Shown here one piece after another: positions 43,230 through 52,403 of a stretch of DNA of 64,000 nucleotides. The DNA comes from G963678255 sp963678255 (GTDB lineage: Bacteria; Cloacimonadota; Cloacimonadia; Cloacimonadales; WRIO01): NCBI GenBank assembly GCA_963678255.2, contig CAXXTW010000001.1, positions 558,001-622,000 of the forward strand, in the 5' to 3' direction. The notes beneath the pieces are model-generated. The model worked only from the letters and a program-made list of their open reading frames with translations. It searched no databases and was not told where the DNA came from. The first letter of the stretch is position 1; every line of letters starts with the position of its first letter. The translations under genes were made by a program, and so were the position numbers.

Positions 43230-46115
43230 ATGCGTAACAGAATATTTTGTGTAATGGCTATTATGTTTATTAGTTTTTTCACATGGTTATATTCAGTAGA
43301 ATCTTTAGTGATAATTGAATTAAAAACTAATGCGAATAAGAATAAGCTAGAAAAATTGAAATTGAATTTAGCAATGCGAACAAACGATATATTAGTTTGT
43401 GCAATAGAAAATACTGAGATATTGGATCAGAATCAAGTGAAATACCGCCTTTTAACGGGTGATATGGAGCAAGAACCTATCTATTTAATAAGTACAAAGA
43501 AACCTTTCAAATTAAATTACCCTTTATCAAAAACAGATGTGTTATATCAGGATGATCAACTTATATTAGCTCGAAATTCAAAGATAGATGCAGTAGAATT
43601 TGCCAAATATAATCTAAAAGTCGTGCAATTAGAGAAAACCAATCAGGTATATAAAAACATCACAACATCATATCATAAAGATATTAGCAGTGATCGAATT
43701 TATGATCCTTTAGTCATTAATGCTATTAATGCTGATTCAATAGCATATTTTATACAGCAATTACAAAATTTTCAAACAAGGTATGCTTTTCATCCAAACA
43801 GATTTGCAGTAGCAAACTGGATCAAATCTCAGTTTATTAGAATGGGTTATACAATGGTAGTAACAGATTCATTTTTTCAAACACAATATCAGGTATGGCA
43901 AACTAATGTGGTTGCCATATTACCAGGAACAGAGTTGCCAGATCAATATGTTGTCATTGGAGGGCATCATGACTCAATCGTAAATACAGGTTATGAGCAA
44001 TCTATGCTCACAGCTCCAGGGGCAGATGATAATGCATCTGGTTGTGCAGCAGTATTAGAAACAGCACGCGTGATGAAGCTATTGAATTATCAACCCAAAA
44101 CATCCATACGTTTTTGTACATATGCTATGGAAGAAGAAGGGTTGTGGGGTGGTAAATGGGATGCTTCAGTTTCCAGCATGAATAATATGAAGATAAGGGC
44201 ACAAATAAATAATGATATGATAGCAAACCAGAATAGTGATAATTGGAGAGCTCATTTACAGACATATTACGGAGCTGAATTCTTAGGAGAAATAGGATCA
44301 GATATTTTAACAGAGCTAACAGGTGTTACTCCAATAGTTGAAAATAATAATACAGCAGGGTCAGATAGTTGGGCCTATTGGGCAAATGGTTATCCATCCA
44401 TTTTTTTAGCTGAAGTAGAATTTAGTCCAGTATATCATACGCCAGGAGATCTCATAGGTATTCTCAATTTTCCTTATGCACGAAAAATGGTGCAATTAGC
44501 CGCAGCAATGACTATGGAGGTTAGTTCTCTACCATCTGAGCCAGAGAGTTTCCAAGTAATTGATAGTGGAACAGGCAATAGTTTAGTGGTTTGTTGGGAT
44601 CAAATTCCCGATATTGGAGCTGTACAATACCATATAGAGGTTTTGAATACTCAGACACAACAAATGCAATCATTTGTCACAAGTCAAACAAACTATATAG
44701 TTACAGGTTTAACTGAGAACGTTGAGTATGAAATTTCACTCTATTCTTCGATAAATAATCAAAACAGCATAAAACAAATAAGAATAGGGACTCCTTTGCA
44801 TATTCCCAGACAGATTTATGATGTAGTATTAATACCCACGTCAAGTGCCATTTCATTATATTGGCATTCGAATTTTGAGCAAGACATCTCTCAATTTAAG
44901 GTTTATCGGAAATTAAATGAGAATGATACTTTTCAACTTTATCAAACAATTCCAGTAACCGTAGATAGTTTGATTGATGTCAATGTCGTTTCAAATCAAT
45001 GGTATTATTATACAGTAACAGCAGTGGATATTGATCAAAATGAAAGTGAGCAAAGTATTGTTTTAAGTGGCAGGAAATTAAGTTTTGATCAGGGATTGTT
45101 AGTGATTGATGACACATATAATGGGAATGGTTCACTGTTAACGCCAACAGATACACAGGTAGATGAATTTTATTCATCATTATTGACAGGCTTTCAAAAT
45201 AGTAATTTTGAAATAGATAATAATACAACTATTACTCTTTCTCATTTAGCACCTTTTTCTACAGTATTGTATCATCGAAATACCACGAATAATACTAATA
45301 TATTACAAAATATTGAGGTATTTAAGGAATATTTGAATCTTGGAGGAAAGCTAATCATTTCATCTTATAAGCCATCTCAAATATTTGATTTTAATGTAGG
45401 ATATCCACAAACCTTTCAAGAAGATAGATTTGTATATGATTACTTAAAGATTCAATCATCCTCATTTATTTCAACTGCAAGATTTCAAATGGCAGTCCCA
45501 ACCATGAGTAGTTTTCCAATCGTAGAAGTTGATACAACAAAAATACATCCAAGTTTTCATAATCGTCTAGCATCCATAGAATCTATTGTTCCTAACAATG
45601 AGGGATATTCAGTCTATCAATACGGATCAGGTGTTGCTAGTAGCGATCCTATTGGGAGTATGAATGATACGCCAGTGGCAGTTTTATATAATGGAAATGA
45701 TTTTAAAACATTTACGATGAGTTTTCCTTTATATTACATGAAAGAGGTTGAAGCGAAGGAGTTGTTAAAAAAGGTATTAGTCGCTTTTGGAGAGACATCC
45801 TCAAATGAAGATAATACAAATTTAAGTTTACGAAACACGGCCTGTTTGTTATCAAATTATCCAAATCCATTTAACCCAGAAACCAGAATTAATTATTATT
45901 TACCTCAATCTGAAAAAGTAAAAATTGCTATATATAATATAAAGGGACAACAGGTTGCCCTCTTTGATGAAGGGACAAAAATCAAGGGTTTACATCAGTT
46001 AGTATGGGCAGGGAAAGATTCAGAGAATAAAACAGTGTCATCCGGGATTTATTTTTATACCTTAATAACTAATAATCGAGTGATAGATTCCAAGAAAATG
46101 ATATTGATAAAGTAA
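43230..46115 (+). CDS. Secreted M28-family aminopeptidase with C-terminal sorting domain
   Basis: 961 aa. Signal peptide (residues 1-22), then a propeptide-like region to about 165. The M28 zinc peptidase domain (about 170-435) has the five expected metal/catalytic patches: GGHHDS (His, Asp), GADDNASG (Asp), EEEGLWG (Glu pair), NNDM (Asp) and VYHTPGD (His). Two FN3 modules (about 440-520 and 525-615) follow, then a 240-residue domain I cannot name, and the terminal sorting domain with YPNPFNPET, YNIKGQQV and SSGIYFY. It would release amino acids from peptides at the cell surface, fitting a protein-fermenting lifestyle. Confidence 0.92.
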   Translation: MRNRIFCVMAIMFISFFTWLYSVESLVIIELKTNANKNKLEKLKLNLAMRTNDILVCAIENTEILDQNQVKYRLLTGDMEQEPIYLISTKKPFKLNYPLSKTDVLYQDDQLILARNSKIDAVEFAKYNLKVVQLEKTNQVYKNITTSYHKDISSDRIYDPLVINAINADSIAYFIQQLQNFQTRYAFHPNRFAVANWIKSQFIRMGYTMVVTDSFFQTQYQVWQTNVVAILPGTELPDQYVVIGGHHDSIVNTGYEQSMLTAPGADDNASGCAAVLETARVMKLLNYQPKTSIRFCTYAMEEEGLWGGKWDASVSSMNNMKIRAQINNDMIANQNSDNWRAHLQTYYGAEFLGEIGSDILTELTGVTPIVENNNTAGSDSWAYWANGYPSIFLAEVEFSPVYHTPGDLIGILNFPYARKMVQLAAAMTMEVSSLPSEPESFQVIDSGTGNSLVVCWDQIPDIGAVQYHIEVLNTQTQQMQSFVTSQTNYIVTGLTENVEYEISLYSSINNQNSIKQIRIGTPLHIPRQIYDVVLIPTSSAISLYWHSNFEQDISQFKVYRKLNENDTFQLYQTIPVTVDSLIDVNVVSNQWYYYTVTAVDIDQNESEQSIVLSGRKLSFDQGLLVIDDTYNGNGSLLTPTDTQVDEFYSSLLTGFQNSNFEIDNNTTITLSHLAPFSTVLYHRNTTNNTNILQNIEVFKEYLNLGGKLIISSYKPSQIFDFNVGYPQTFQEDRFVYDYLKIQSSSFISTARFQMAVPTMSSFPIVEVDTTKIHPSFHNRLASIESIVPNNEGYSVYQYGSGVASSDPIGSMNDTPVAVLYNGNDFKTFTMSFPLYYMKEVEAKELLKKVLVAFGETSSNEDNTNLSLRNTACLLSNYPNPFNPETRINYYLPQSEKVKIAIYNIKGQQVALFDEGTKIKGLHQLVWAGKDSENKTVSSGIYFYTLITNNRVIDSKKMILIK

Positions 46116-46154
46116 TAGACAGAGATAATAAGTACTTCGAAAGAAGAGAAATAT

Positions 46155-46186
46155 TAAGCGGGAGAATTAATTCCCGCTTAATTTTA
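46155..46186. terminator. Bidirectional terminator
   Basis: A 9-bp stem (TAAGCGGGA at 46155-46163 with TCCCGCTTA at 46172-46180), an 8-base loop and a T-rich tail ATTTTATT on the plus strand. It separates the M28 gene from the convergent oxidoreductase. Confidence 0.75.
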
Positions 46187-47446
46187 TTCTTTACAAAATT
46201 CGTTGGCAAGCATGATTCCGTGAGCAGTGGCGTAGGTAATGGATCTTGTCCAACCAGAACAATCCCCAATAAAGTGTAATCCTGGAATCAGAGAATTGTT
46301 TAATTTGTTGCTATAAAACTTAACTTCAGTTCCATATAACAGATTATCTGGATTTGCAACACCTGGTATAACTTTATCCAGAGTTTCAATAAAATTTAAT
46401 ATTGAGACAGTCGTTTTTCTTGGGAAGGCAAGATTTAGATCACCTAAGATAAATTGTTGATCATCTAAAGTAGGCTGTACCCTATATAAACGTTTTGTTC
46501 TTTTAGAATCTTTAAAATTACCAAAAGTTTGCAAGATAACCCTATCATTTCCTGCGAGTATATTTGTTAATTTAGCAATGTAAGAACCATAACTGACTGG
46601 GTCATTAAAAGGTTCAGTGAAGCGATGAGTGACTAAAATGGCAAAATTAGTATTGGTAGATTTTTCATATCTTTTTGCATGCCCATTGACCGTAACAAAA
46701 TCTTCATACCGTTCAGTAACAACATAACCTGAGGGGTTGTTGCAAAAGGTTCTAACAGAGTATCCGGTTTGACTTTTTAAACGGACTTTGAATTCATACA
46801 TTTCTGTGTTCAGATCTTCAACGATATGATTAGGTAGTTCGAATCTAACTCCCAGATCAACTTGCATATTATCCATGATTAATTTCGGGTTTTTATTAAT
46901 AATTTTTTGAACGAGTCGATGTCCGCTTCTACCAACTCCGACAATGACCTGATCAAAATCATATTTTTCGGAATCAGTAAGAATTGTAAATTTATTGTTT
47001 TGCTCAATATCGGTAATTTCTGAATTAAAGTGAAAATGAAAATGCGTTATTTGACTTAATTCATGAAAAATATTGTGTAAAACAGTTTTTAGTTCATCAG
47101 TTCCTATATGCCAGAATTTTGAAGAGACCGGTTGGAATCCTTCTTTATAGAAATTCTTAAATATAGTCTGATTTGCAAATGAATCCCCTTTTTCAATTTC
47201 GTTTTCCGAGCAACCAGTATGAGATAGGTAATATTGAACAACTCTTTCCTGTAAGGCTAAATCAATTGTCAAATCACCACCCATTTCTTGAGAGACAAAG
47301 ATTTTGCCATCAGCTCTGATTCCTGATACTGAAGTAGAATATATATCTTTAGCTTTTTCAAAGATATGGATTTCATGTTTTGATTTGATCATATCCAATA
47401 AGAAGCCAATTCCTGCAGCTCCAAAACCTACAATAGCTATTTTCAT
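46184..47446 (-). CDS. FAD-dependent oxidoreductase (COG2509-like)
   Basis: 420 aa. The N-terminal dinucleotide fold MKIAIVGFGAAGIGFLLDM (GxGxxG) binds FAD. VGVGRSGHRLVQK, VDLGVRFELPNHIVEDL and SVRTFCNNPSGYV are typical of the uncharacterised FAD-dependent dehydrogenases of the COG2509 type. The C-terminal GLHFIGDCSGWTRSITYATAHGIMLA is the second FAD-binding patch. The reaction is unknown. AAGGAGG stands seven bases before the ATG. It is a single gene, divergent from the glycosyltransferase at 47588. Confidence 0.85.
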   Translation of the reverse strand: MKIAIVGFGAAGIGFLLDMIKSKHEIHIFEKAKDIYSTSVSGIRADGKIFVSQEMGGDLTIDLALQERVVQYYLSHTGCSENEIEKGDSFANQTIFKNFYKEGFQPVSSKFWHIGTDELKTVLHNIFHELSQITHFHFHFNSEITDIEQNNKFTILTDSEKYDFDQVIVGVGRSGHRLVQKIINKNPKLIMDNMQVDLGVRFELPNHIVEDLNTEMYEFKVRLKSQTGYSVRTFCNNPSGYVVTERYEDFVTVNGHAKRYEKSTNTNFAILVTHRFTEPFNDPVSYGSYIAKLTNILAGNDRVILQTFGNFKDSKRTKRLYRVQPTLDDQQFILGDLNLAFPRKTTVSILNFIETLDKVIPGVANPDNLLYGTEVKFYSNKLNNSLIPGLHFIGDCSGWTRSITYATAHGIMLANEFCKE

Positions 47447-47587
47447 GGTAGATCCTCCTTCATAAATGCATTGGTTAGTGTAGTTAAATTTACAAATTAG
47501 TCAATTGAAATATTAGGATTGAGAAAAGAAAAAAGATTGACAAGAATAAATTCATGAATAGATTCAAGCATTAAGGATAAATAAGAT

Positions 47588-48514
47588 ATGCAAAAAGAAA
47601 TGAAAACCATGTTAAAAAGACAAGATATATTAATATCGGTGATAGTCCCATTTTATAATAGAGCAGTTTACATGAGAGCCTGTCTTGATTCGATTTTAAA
47701 GCAAAGTTACGGTAATTTTGAGCTGATTTTGTTGAATGACGGGTCAACAGATGGTAGTTTAGCAATTGCTGAATCCTATTTTGACAAGCGAGTTAGATTG
47801 ATCAGTTTAGAGCATCAGGGTTGTTGGAAGACAAAAAATGAAGGAATACACCAAGCAAAAGGAGAATTTGTTGTCTTTATAGATTCTGATGATTTTATAA
47901 GTCAGGATTATTTATTAAATGGAATATTGGGGATTCAATTAAATCCAAAGCATGATTATTATTATCCAATTAGTTTGACGATAACAGAAGAAGATGGTAA
48001 AGTAAGTAATTTAGTCTGGAAGTATTTAAATGTATCTTTTGACGAACGATGGAGATTGGTGCATTTGTTTTATCATAATTGTTTTGGAGGGGTTCCACAT
48101 GCAGGAGCATTTATAAGAAGAGATTTGTTTGAAAGAAATGGTTATTATGAAGATAATCATATCAATATGTCCGACACGGTATATGTGGTAAAAAATGCAT
48201 TAAAGACAGATTTCTATTGTTTGGAGAATCTCAAATACTATTATAACAGGCAACATGAAAATCAAACAAACAAAATAAGCTTGCCGCGTCATGAGACCAT
48301 AGCAGGATGCTTGTACTATATCACGCAGAATTACAACGCAGAGGTGTTGTTCCCTGACGAGAAGGGTATTGATGAGTTTATCTTGAATCGTCGATTTGTG
48401 GACCGTTTTATGCAGGAAGGGCAAGATGATATCAATGTCAAAGAAATATATCAAAAGTATGCCATAATTTATTTAAAAAAGCTTAGGGGTAACTACTCAG
48501 GTACCCTTCGTTAA
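47588..48514 (+). CDS. Family 2 glycosyltransferase, 3' end altered by IS66 insertion
   Basis: 308 aa as it now reads. The GT-A domain carries ISVIVPFYNRAVYMRACLDS, LLNDGSTDGSL and the DXD motif VVFIDSDDF, so it transfers a sugar from a nucleotide-sugar donor, probably for surface polysaccharide. The IS66 element begins at 48489; the last eight residues (from the insertion on) are encoded by the IS. Removing the element and one GCTTAGGG copy gives the original end KLRELEND and a TAA that overlaps the ATG of the HD gene. Catalytic residues lie far upstream, so function is likely kept. The start could also be the ATG at 47609. Confidence 0.88.
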   Translation: MQKEMKTMLKRQDILISVIVPFYNRAVYMRACLDSILKQSYGNFELILLNDGSTDGSLAIAESYFDKRVRLISLEHQGCWKTKNEGIHQAKGEFVVFIDSDDFISQDYLLNGILGIQLNPKHDYYYPISLTITEEDGKVSNLVWKYLNVSFDERWRLVHLFYHNCFGGVPHAGAFIRRDLFERNGYYEDNHINMSDTVYVVKNALKTDFYCLENLKYYYNRQHENQTNKISLPRHETIAGCLYYITQNYNAEVLFPDEKGIDEFILNRRFVDRFMQEGQDDINVKEIYQKYAIIYLKKLRGNYSGTLR

Positions 48515-50100
48515 GTTTTAAAAACACCATTTTTTGTTATAATCATGCCTTATTATTTACCTTTCCAATAATATATATTAACACTTAGAATATACACATT
48601 ATATTATAAAAAACTATCAATATTAATAAGAAATACATTGACATATATAGTTAATTAATTCATTATGTACTTATGGATTATAAAAGTAAATATTATGAAG
48701 CTAAAGCTGAAAATGACAGGCTTAAACTGGAAATTTGCCGGTTAAAAATCAGCATTGCAGAAGAAAGAGCTGAACTCAAAGAAGAAATCAGGCTTTTAAG
48801 TGAAAAGGTTGATTTCTTAATGAAAATTCTCGAAAAGAAAAATAACCCTAAGAACAGTAACAATTCATCAATACCTCCTTCGATGGACTTATCAAGAAAG
48901 AATAAAAGTACAAGAGAAAAAAGCAATAAGAAAAGCGGAGGACAGTCCGGTCATAATGGAAAAACCCTTTTACAAGTAAAAAATCCGGATCAGATTGTTG
49001 AATTAAAGGTAAATCAATGTCATTGTGGACATCATTTTAATGATGATGAATTTAGATTAAATTCCAAACGACAGGTGATTGATATCCCTTCTATACAAGC
49101 ATTCATCAAAGAATTTCAGCAATATTCATGCATTTGCCCTGATTGTAATAATAAATATCTGGCTGAATATCCTGAAAATGTTACGGCCCCGGTTCAGTAC
49201 GGTGAAAACATTCAGACCATCGTTTCGTATTTGAATGTTTACCAATGTATTCCATTTAAAAGAACAGCTCAGCTGTTGTCTGATGTTGTTAATATAAGAA
49301 TTTCCCAGGGATCATTGAAAAACATATTAAGGAAATTTGCTGATAAATCTAAGGTTATCTATGAGAGAATTAAAAAGAATCTGAGCTCCTCGAAAGTTGT
49401 TGGTTCTGATGAAACAAGCGTAAAGGTCAATGGTAAAAAAGGATGGATTTGGGCTTGGAGAGACATTAAGAATGTGTTTCTTGAATATTCTCATACCAGA
49501 GGATACGAGACAATTCAAAAAATATGGGAAAACGGTTTGCCTGAATCTGTGTTAGTTACGGACAGATTTTCCGCTCAGTTAAAAACGAAGGCTTTAAATC
49601 ATCAGATTTGTCTGGCTCATATTCTTAGAGATCTAACTTATATTGAGGAAAGAGAAAAGCATCCTTTTTCTACTGATTTCAAAAGCCTGGTAAAAGAAAT
49701 TTTTCAATTCAAGCGAATCCAAACAATAGATTATGACAGATCTTCTCCAGAAATGAAACACTTTGAAGATAAAATCAATATTCTACTGGCGATGACTATT
49801 TGCAAAAAAGAGTTTAAAGAAACCTCTACTCTTCAGAAATCTTTGATAAAAATCAGAGGATATATTTTGCCTTGTGTTTATGAAACAGTCATTCCTCCGG
49901 ATAACAATGATTCAGAAAGAGCTCTTAGAAATGTTAAAGTTAAACTTAAAGTGTCTGGGCAGTTTAAAAATGGGGCTCAGGACTACTGTATCATTAGATC
50001 CGTTATTGATACTGCTAAAAAAAGAGGATTAAATATCTTTGATATTCTGTCTAAAATCCCTGAACTTTCTCCCAGATAATATTAATACCTGAGTAGTTAC
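48489..50100 (+). mobile_element. IS66-family insertion sequence (1612 bp)
   Basis: Perfect 15-bp terminal inverted repeats: GTAACTACTCAGGTA at 48489-48503 and its complement at 50086-50100, starting with the GTAA that is usual for IS66. A perfect 8-bp direct repeat GCTTAGGG flanks it (48481-48488 and 50101-50108), the duplication length of the family. It holds only the tnpC-type transposase, no tnpA/tnpB, as in the ISBst12-like subgroup. It sits between the glycosyltransferase and HD genes. Confidence 0.96.
48673..50079 (+). CDS. IS66-family transposase (TnpC type)
   Basis: 468 aa. An N-terminal coiled coil (KYYEAKAENDRLKLEICRL, leucine-zipper part) precedes NPKNSNNSSIPPSMDL, the family's conserved basic/serine region. 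A zinc finger has CHCGH and CICPDC. The DDE core shows Asp in GSDETSVKVNGKKGW and Asp in LVTDRFSAQ. IS66-type Glu lies in PPDNNDSERALRNVKVK. The frame is intact. No good ribosome site precedes the ATG, and the 170-base leader holds no other gene. Confidence 0.95.
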   Translation: MDYKSKYYEAKAENDRLKLEICRLKISIAEERAELKEEIRLLSEKVDFLMKILEKKNNPKNSNNSSIPPSMDLSRKNKSTREKSNKKSGGQSGHNGKTLLQVKNPDQIVELKVNQCHCGHHFNDDEFRLNSKRQVIDIPSIQAFIKEFQQYSCICPDCNNKYLAEYPENVTAPVQYGENIQTIVSYLNVYQCIPFKRTAQLLSDVVNIRISQGSLKNILRKFADKSKVIYERIKKNLSSSKVVGSDETSVKVNGKKGWIWAWRDIKNVFLEYSHTRGYETIQKIWENGLPESVLVTDRFSAQLKTKALNHQICLAHILRDLTYIEEREKHPFSTDFKSLVKEIFQFKRIQTIDYDRSSPEMKHFEDKINILLAMTICKKEFKETSTLQKSLIKIRGYILPCVYETVIPPDNNDSERALRNVKVKLKVSGQFKNGAQDYCIIRSVIDTAKKRGLNIFDILSKIPELSPR

Positions 50101-50117
50101 GCTTAGGGAGTTGGAGA

Positions 50118-50663
50118 ATGATTAATAAAGAGGAAGCCTTAATACTTTTAAAAGACCATTTAAAATCTGAGAATCTGATAAAGCACAGTTTATCTGTTGC
50201 TATCGTAATGAAACACTTAGCAAAACATTTGCATGAAGATGAGGAAAAATGGTATATTACCGGTTTATTGCATGATATTGATTATGATATGACTTTTGAT
50301 CAACCAGAAAAGCACAGTCTAATTGCTATGGATATTTTGAAAGATACTGATATTTCTGAAGATGTGAAGCAGGCTATAAAAGCCCATAGTGGAAACTTTG
50401 AGATAATCAGTTTATTAGATAAATGTTTATGGGCTTGCGATCCGATTACAGGATTAGTTTTAGCTTCAGCTTTTATGATACCTGAAAGGAAAATCTCGTT
50501 ATTAAAACAATCTTCTTTATTAAAGAAATATAAATCAAAAAACTTTGCAGCAGGGGCTAATCGTGAACAAATCTCTTCCTGCGAGACAGTTGGGATAAGT
50601 TTAACAGATTTTTTAAATTTAGCAACAGAAGCGATGTCAAGTATAGAAGAACAGTTATTATAG
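50118..50663 (+). CDS. HD-domain metal-dependent phosphohydrolase
   Basis: 181 aa. HD motif: His23 in LIKHSLSVA, His52-Asp53 in GLLHDIDYD and a later Asp/His pair in AHSGNF. It probably hydrolyses a nucleotide or phosphate ester, substrate unknown. The ribosome site GGGAGTTGGAG (in the right flank of IS66) is intact, so it can still be translated, though any transcript from the glycosyltransferase must now cross the IS66. Before the insertion its ATG overlapped the glycosyltransferase stop. Confidence 0.87.
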   Translation: MINKEEALILLKDHLKSENLIKHSLSVAIVMKHLAKHLHEDEEKWYITGLLHDIDYDMTFDQPEKHSLIAMDILKDTDISEDVKQAIKAHSGNFEIISLLDKCLWACDPITGLVLASAFMIPERKISLLKQSSLLKKYKSKNFAAGANREQISSCETVGISLTDFLNLATEAMSSIEEQLL

Positions 50664-50670
50664 AATAAAA

Positions 50671-50702
50671 AAGGGTTGATCTATAGATCAACCCAAGTAT
50701 AT
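50671..50702. terminator. Bidirectional terminator
   Basis: The palindrome GGGTTGATC-TATA-GATCAACCC (50673-50694) has A-rich sequence on its left, which is a U-run on the minus strand. It mainly ends the TPR gene transcript and probably also the HD gene. Confidence 0.75.
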
Positions 50703-50720
50703 TTAGGACAAGACTTTAAT

Positions 50721-52337
50721 TTAAAAGAAACCTTTTGATGTTTGGTTTATGTATTGTTGATTACTTTGGATTTTTGAGTCAATATCTTTTATATTTTCAG
50801 CTTTATCAGTTTTACCTTTAGAAAGCTTAAAGAATTCATCAGCTTTTTTAAAGAAAGTATTAGCACTAGCTTTTGTTTGATCTCTTTTTGCAATCGTTTG
50901 ATCTAATTGTTTGCCGTAGAGATTACCACTATCAGTTTGTTTTTGTAAATCGATATAGGCATTAAATCTTTCGATTCCACGTTTTTGGTAAATCATTCCA
51001 AGTATAACATGAGCTTCAAATAAGTCAGGATTAGATTTAAGAGAAGCATTTGCAGCTTCTTCAGCTTTATTAAGATCATTCATTGAAAGGTAAATATCGG
51101 CAATACTGACATTAATTTTTGGGTTATCGGGTAAAAGAGTTTTTACTTTAAGATAGGTATCCAAAGCTAATTTATTATACTTATCAGCTTCTTTTTCAAG
51201 CGAGATTGCTCTATAAGCAGAGGCTAAGTTTAAATATGCTTTTGAATTATTCGGATCTTGTTGGATTAATCTTTGGTAGTTTTCAATAGCTTTATCTAAA
51301 CGATTGGTTTTTTGATAACTAATTGCTAATTTTCTTCCTAATTCTTCGTCATCAGGATTTTGATTTGTTAGAAATTCAAGGTGAGGGATGGCTTTGTCAT
51401 AATCTTTATTATCATAGGTTAGGTTAGCATATAAGAAATGAGCTTTATCATAATCTGGGTTTATTAACAATGCTTTATCACAGGCAATTTCAGCTTTTTC
51501 AAGATTTCCTTTTTCTTTATAACCATTGGCAATGGTTAACCAGATATCTGGTTCATTTTTAAATGTAGCTAAAGATTCAAGAGTTTCGATAGATTTATCA
51601 ATATCACCAGATTTAGTATATGTCTCACTTAACCAGACATAGTATTTATCAACATTTTTACTGAAATTAATCGCAGAGATATAATATTCTATAGCTTTAT
51701 GATAATTATTCTTATAGTAATAAATCATCCCAAGATAATAGAGTGCTTCCGAATTTTTTTCATCAATATCGAGCACTTTATTAAAGTTACTCTCTGCAGT
51801 ATCATATTGCTTAAGAGTATAGTTTTGTTCAGCAATTGTGAATATTTTTTTTAATTCTTCGCCAACTATTTTTTCAATTCCAGCAACTAATTTGGTTCGA
51901 AGAGTTGCATCTCTTTCATTACCATTTTTTGTGACAGTAAAACTAATTGGGTAAATGTCTCCGGATCTTAAGCTAAAGATTTTACATTCAATATTAAAAA
52001 CAGAAGGAGAAGCAGATTCTTGGATCCAGCCCCAAAGCACAAAATTTACATTAATTTTTGTGCCAAATTCTCTTACAGTTTCGATCTCTAATTCTTTAAG
52101 AGAGACATTAATTTTCATTTCTTTGAACATCTTTTGAGATTCTTTAAGAGGCATTAACTGTAATATTGAGTTTCCTGCGAAAACATCACTTATGTTTTTT
52201 TTCTCAAGCATGGTTTGGATATAACTACTGTTACGATCTTCTTTATCGAAACCAATGACTGCGATTTTTTCAGTTTTAGCGGCTAAGAAAGATAAGCAGA
52301 CTAAAATGAGCAACATGAATAAGACTATTCTTTTCAT
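50721..52337 (-). CDS. Exported tetratricopeptide-repeat protein
   Basis: 538 aa. Signal peptide or anchor at residues 1-20. Residues 25-170 form a domain resembling the FlgO/CsgG-like penicillin-binding-activator family (IAVIGFDKEDRN, FVLWGWIQES). From about 175 to 470 there are at least eight TPR motifs, seen as A-L-Y-Y-L-G-M-I-Y..A-I-E-Y-Y, A-Y-L-N-L-A-S-A-Y and similar. The C-terminal tail is Gln/Lys-rich and coiled. TPRs bind other proteins, so it is likely an assembly or outer-membrane scaffold. It is a single transcription unit. Confidence 0.8.
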   Translation of the reverse strand: MKRIVLFMLLILVCLSFLAAKTEKIAVIGFDKEDRNSSYIQTMLEKKNISDVFAGNSILQLMPLKESQKMFKEMKINVSLKELEIETVREFGTKINVNFVLWGWIQESASPSVFNIECKIFSLRSGDIYPISFTVTKNGNERDATLRTKLVAGIEKIVGEELKKIFTIAEQNYTLKQYDTAESNFNKVLDIDEKNSEALYYLGMIYYYKNNYHKAIEYYISAINFSKNVDKYYVWLSETYTKSGDIDKSIETLESLATFKNEPDIWLTIANGYKEKGNLEKAEIACDKALLINPDYDKAHFLYANLTYDNKDYDKAIPHLEFLTNQNPDDEELGRKLAISYQKTNRLDKAIENYQRLIQQDPNNSKAYLNLASAYRAISLEKEADKYNKLALDTYLKVKTLLPDNPKINVSIADIYLSMNDLNKAEEAANASLKSNPDLFEAHVILGMIYQKRGIERFNAYIDLQKQTDSGNLYGKQLDQTIAKRDQTKASANTFFKKADEFFKLSKGKTDKAENIKDIDSKIQSNQQYINQTSKGFF

Positions 52338-52403
52338 TCAGACCTCCGATTTTTTCATCTTATACTCTATTTTTTTTTAAAGGGTAAAAATTGCAAGCAT
52401 TTT

